64,000 nt of DNA, from assembly GCF_000745835.1 (NCBI RefSeq), contig NZ_JQKB01000022.1:1-64000 (forward strand). The letters are read 5' to 3'. Shown piece after piece: positions 61,634 to 64,000 of the stretch (position 1 is the first letter of the stretch; every line of letters begins with the position of its first letter). The notes below the pieces were generated by a model. That model was not told the DNA's origin. It ran no database searches and worked only from the letters and a program-made list of their open reading frames with translations. The translations under genes were made by a program, and so were the position numbers. Origin of the DNA: Belnapia moabensis DSM 16746 (GTDB lineage: Bacteria; Pseudomonadota; Alphaproteobacteria; Acetobacterales; Acetobacteraceae).

Positions 61634-62413
61634 ATGCATATCCTCCTTGCCTCCCCTTCGGCCAATGCCGCGACCCTCGTCGCGGGCCTTGCCGATCTCG
61701 GCCTCCGCTGCGACGATATCGACGCCCTCGACGATCTGCCCTCCGCCCTGGCGCTGAGCGGCCCGTATGATGGCCTCATCCTGCGCATCGACGGCTCCGT
61801 CCGCGAGGCCCAGTCCGCCATCGCCGATCTCCGCCGCCGCGGCCTCAAGCTGCCCGTCGCCGTGCTCTGCGGCCGCACCCCGCAGCCGGCCGAGGAGGAG
61901 GCGCTGCTCCATGCCGGCGCCGATGACGTGCTCGCCAACCCGATCCATCTCCGCGTGCTCGCCGCCCGCCTCCAGGCCCTCGCCCGCCGCGCCCGCGGCC
62001 ATGCCAGCGCCCGCCTGGTCTGCGGCAATGTCACGCTCGACCAGGCGCAGCACGCCGCCGTCGTCGATGGCCGCCGCGTCAACCTGACCGCCCGCGAGTT
62101 CGACTTCCTCGAGACGCTGATGCTGCACAAGGGCGTGCTCCTGACCAAGGAGCGCTTCATGAGCAGCCTCTATGCCGACGGCATGGCGCCCGACAGCAAG
62201 ATCGTCGACGTCTTCGTCTGCAAGCTTCGCCGCAAGCTCGCCGATTGCGGCGCGGCGGAGATGATCCGCACCGTCTGGGGCCGCGGCTACGTCGCCTTCG
62301 AGCCGAGCCAGGCTGCGGTCGAGACCGCCCGCAACGCCCGCCAGCCGGAGGCGGCCATCGACCCGGTGCCGCGGGGCTGGACCCGGCGCAGCCAGGTGCT
62401 GGCGACAGCCTGA
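61634..62413 (+). CDS. CtrA-type transcription factor with degenerate (pseudo-) receiver domain
   Basis: A 259-aa OmpR/CtrA-type regulator. The C-terminal winged helix (residues about 145-235) has LTAREFDFLETLMLHKGVLLTKE and SKIVDVFVCKLRRKLADCG, extremely close to the KIIDVFICKLRKKL signature of CtrA. The N-terminal receiver fold is present, but against CtrA as I recall it the acidic pair is S7-P8-S9, the phospho-acceptor Asp51 is R51, the switch Ser is C79 and the conserved Lys is N102. It therefore cannot be phosphorylated in the usual way. A 25-residue tail follows the DNA-binding domain. The start ATG has GGAG 6 nt upstream. No histidine kinase is adjacent. Confidence 0.85.
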   Translation: MHILLASPSANAATLVAGLADLGLRCDDIDALDDLPSALALSGPYDGLILRIDGSVREAQSAIADLRRRGLKLPVAVLCGRTPQPAEEEALLHAGADDVLANPIHLRVLAARLQALARRARGHASARLVCGNVTLDQAQHAAVVDGRRVNLTAREFDFLETLMLHKGVLLTKERFMSSLYADGMAPDSKIVDVFVCKLRRKLADCGAAEMIRTVWGRGYVAFEPSQAAVETARNARQPEAAIDPVPRGWTRRSQVLATA

Positions 62414-62415
62414 CA

Positions 62416-62440
62416 TCGAGAGGGGCGCCGCTCCTCTCGA
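62416..62440 (+). terminator. Hairpin directly after the CtrA-like gene
   Basis: TCGAGAGG (62416-62423) and CCTCTCGA (62433-62440) form a perfect 8-bp stem with a 9-nt loop, starting 3 nt after the stop codon. There is no T-run, so termination may be partial. Confidence 0.52.
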
Positions 62441-62464
62441 ACCCACCCCCGCCAAGGGCCGAAA

Positions 62465-62492
62465 GGCCCCTGGACCCCTTGCCTCAGGGGCC
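62465..62492 (+). terminator. Second hairpin downstream of the CtrA-like gene
   Basis: GGCCCCTG (62465-62472) pairs perfectly with CAGGGGCC (62485-62492) around a 12-nt loop. It lies in the 165-bp gap before the transglycosylase gene, 25 nt beyond the first hairpin, and may act as a backup terminator. Confidence 0.42.
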
Positions 62493-62578
62493 AGCATGAA
62501 CTGCCCGGGCAATCCTGGCACGCCCCTTGCGCTGGTATCCCCCGCCGCCCGCATGGCGCGGGCCTGGGATGCCGAGCG

Positions 62579-63304
62579 ATGCCCTACCGTCTCCTGTTCC
62601 TCCTGGCGCTACTCCTGCGTCCCCTGGCCGCGGTGGCAACACCCAATCCCTGCGCCGCCGCCATCGCCACCGTGGAACGCGATGCCAACCTCCCGCCCCG
62701 GCTGCTGGCCGCCATTGCCCGCGTCGAATCCGGCCGCCGCGACCAGGCGACCGGCACGGTCGAAGCCTGGCCCTGGACCATCAATGCCGAGGGCCGCGGC
62801 AGCTTCTTCCCCGACAAGGCGGCAGCAATTGCCGCCGTCCGGTCGCTGCAGGCCCAGGGCGTGCGCTCCATCGATATCGGCTGCATGCAGATCAACCTCC
62901 GCCATCACCCGAACGCCTTCGCCAGCCTTGAGGAGGCCTTCGACCCGCTCGCCAATGCCCGCTACGCCGCCCGCTTCCTCACCGAGCTGAAATCCACCCG
63001 CGCCGACTGGATGGCCGCCGCCGCCGCCTATCACTCCCAGACGCCCGAATATGCCGAGCCCTACCGCGCCCGCATCGCCGCCGCCTGGTCGCAGGAGCAG
63101 GCGCGCCCCGCCCCTGCGCCGCAGGTGGTGCTGCCCCTCTTCCGCCCGAGCCAGCCCGGCGGCGGCTTCATGCTCTCGAACGGATCCGACCGCGCACCCA
63201 TCATCGCCAACACAAATCCGGGCAGCGGCCGTGGCCTCCTGGCCTATCGCAACGCTCCCATCCCGCTTGTCGGGCGAGTGCCGATGCTGCCGCCGCGCCT
63301 CTAG
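62579..63304 (+). CDS. lytic transglycosylase-like (SLT) exported protein
   Basis: A 241-aa exported protein. The signal peptide is MPYRLLFLLALLLRPLAAVA, followed by the SLT fold: LPPRLLAAIARVESGRRD with the catalytic Glu in VESG, IDIGCMQINLRHHPNAF and MAAAAAYHSQTPEYAEPY. These match VirB1-type lytic transglycosylases that open the peptidoglycan strand. The C-terminal third (PAPAPQVVLPLFRPSQPGG onward) is proline-rich and low in conserved motifs. No secretion-system or flagellar genes are adjacent, so the partner machine is unknown. The ATG at 62579 was preferred over an upstream frame that lacks a signal peptide. Confidence 0.85.
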   Translation: MPYRLLFLLALLLRPLAAVATPNPCAAAIATVERDANLPPRLLAAIARVESGRRDQATGTVEAWPWTINAEGRGSFFPDKAAAIAAVRSLQAQGVRSIDIGCMQINLRHHPNAFASLEEAFDPLANARYAARFLTELKSTRADWMAAAAAYHSQTPEYAEPYRARIAAAWSQEQARPAPAPQVVLPLFRPSQPGGGFMLSNGSDRAPIIANTNPGSGRGLLAYRNAPIPLVGRVPMLPPRL

Positions 63305-63771
63305 TCGGCGTTGTTGAAGATCCGCTGCATCACCCGGTCACCGACGCGCAGCCCCAGCCGCTCGGCCGTCCCCGCCGCCAGCTCCAGCGTCGCCCGCACC
63401 GGTCCGCGGCTGTCGATGGCGGCCAGCGAATAAGGCACCGTCCGCTCGGCGATCCGGTGGATGCGCCCATCCGCGGTAATGAAGACCATGTCGAGCGAGG
63501 TGATGGTGTTGCGCATCCACATGCTGGATTCGCGCGGCTGCCCCCAGTCGAAAAGCATCCCCTCATCCGGCCCGACGCTCGGGCGGAACATCAGCCCGAC
63601 CATCTGGTGCTCTGTGGTCAGCGCCATCTCCACCCGGAACTCATGCCGCTTGCCGTCGCGCGTGACGATGACGAGCTTCTCCTCCGGCAGCCGCGGCTGC
63701 GGCTGGTTTTGCGCGGGAGCGGGGGTGGCGAAAAGCAGGCCGGTAAGGCCAAGAAGGGAGCGTCGAAGCAT
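63301..63771 (-). CDS. DUF192-family exported protein
   Basis: A 156-aa protein with signal peptide MLRRSLLGLTGLLFATPAPAQ and a DUF192 domain, recognised from FRVEMALTTEHQMVGLMFRPSVGPDEGMLF in part, then SMWMRNTITSLDMVFITADGRI and RATLELAAGTAERLGLRVGDRV. The domain is widespread in bacteria and of unknown biochemical function. The start at 63771 begins the signal peptide; the longer frame puts a charged stretch before it. Its stop shares CTAG with the transglycosylase stop. Confidence 0.85.
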   Translation of the reverse strand: MLRRSLLGLTGLLFATPAPAQNQPQPRLPEEKLVIVTRDGKRHEFRVEMALTTEHQMVGLMFRPSVGPDEGMLFDWGQPRESSMWMRNTITSLDMVFITADGRIHRIAERTVPYSLAAIDSRGPVRATLELAAGTAERLGLRVGDRVMQRIFNNAD

Positions 63772-63817
63772 GGTGTTCAGCTTGGCACCGCCGCGCCGCG
63801 CCCGCCATACTCCCCAC

Positions 63818-64000
63818 ATGGAAGCGCTCCGCACCATCCGCACCCCGAGCCTCGAGATCGCCTATGCGGAACAGGGCCAGCCCGATGGCCCGCCGGTGCT
63901 CCTGCTCCACGGCTTCCCCTACGCCCCGCAGGCCTATGCCGAGGTCGCCCCCCGCCTCGCCGCAGCCGGCCTCCGCTGCATCATCCCTTATCTGCGCGGC
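63818..64000 (+). CDS. alpha/beta hydrolase, N-terminal part (runs off window)
   Basis: The first 61 codons of an alpha/beta hydrolase: MEALRTIRTPSLEIAYAEQG, then PPVLLLHGFPYAPQAYAEVAPRLAAAG. The HGFP motif is the oxyanion-hole loop of the epoxide hydrolase/haloalkane dehalogenase-like group. The nucleophile elbow lies beyond the window, so the type cannot be fixed. It is divergent from the DUF192 gene with a 46-bp gap. Confidence 0.82.
   Translation, partial: MEALRTIRTPSLEIAYAEQGQPDGPPVLLLHGFPYAPQAYAEVAPRLAAAGLRCIIPYLRG

Overview
The window is a GC-rich bacterial chromosome segment, most likely from an alphaproteobacterium of the Rhodospirillales and best guessed as Acetobacteraceae (Roseomonas-like). 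This is inference. The clues are an alphaproteobacterial LexA box (GAAC-N7-GAAC) between uvrA and ssb, a CtrA-type DNA-binding domain, two orphan Bug/TctC receptors, two branched-chain-amino-acid-type (LIV) ABC systems, an SdhE-Mfd/RecG block and a gyrA-coaD-cyclophilin block. Genes are packed tightly, with many 1-, 4- and 8-nt overlaps.

Layout. 1-104: start of an IS630-type transposase cut by the window edge. 188-14510 (minus): one long operon reading livG, long-chain acyl-CoA ligase, livH, livM, binding protein, livF, PaaK-like adenylating enzyme, a second acyl-CoA synthetase, isovaleryl-CoA dehydrogenase, mccB, mccA. A divergent TetR regulator (14665) shares a promoter region holding a perfect 22-bp palindrome. 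The operon probably imports an acid, activates it to a CoA thioester and oxidises it by the leucine/isovalerate route as far as 3-methylglutaconyl-CoA; later steps are not present here.

15261-22085: a divergent pair of operons around a MarR regulator. Plus strand: MarR, a 6-hydroxynicotinate-reductase-like Fe-S protein and a UPF0280 (ApbE-like) protein. Minus strand: an enamidase-like amidohydrolase, an LPG-synthase-type membrane protein, a radical SAM/SPASM-like enzyme and an AA_synth-family protein. The reductase plus enamidase suggest reductive opening of a nicotinate-like N-heterocycle; the radical SAM and membrane protein are unexplained and are the best candidate here for something undescribed. 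A second LIV ABC system (22060-26582) and a pimeloyl-CoA-type beta-oxidation set (26723-31178) follow on the minus strand and could supply uptake and dicarboxylate breakdown.

31262-35592: a split chromate transporter, a haloperoxidase-like hydrolase, a glycine-zipper lipoprotein, a Bug receptor and a small hypothetical protein. 35703-40344 (minus): gyrA, coaD, two cyclophilins, tRNA-Lys. 40538-48570: a dimethylformamidase-like enzyme, ssb/uvrA with shared SOS control, and a two-subunit ThDP decarboxylase with a VOC protein and divergent TetR. 48567-59496: mfd, sdhE, recG, then a four-gene GldFG-like ABC system and a NUDIX hydrolase. 59524-64000: a Bug receptor, MsrP, a CtrA paralogue whose receiver has lost its phosphorylation residues, a lytic transglycosylase, a DUF192 protein and the start of an alpha/beta hydrolase.

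Start codons were re-chosen where ribosome binding sites, neighbours or promoters argued for it; GTG and TTG starts are common. No rRNA, CRISPR array or prophage was seen. Family names come from reading the translations and remembering families, not from searches.
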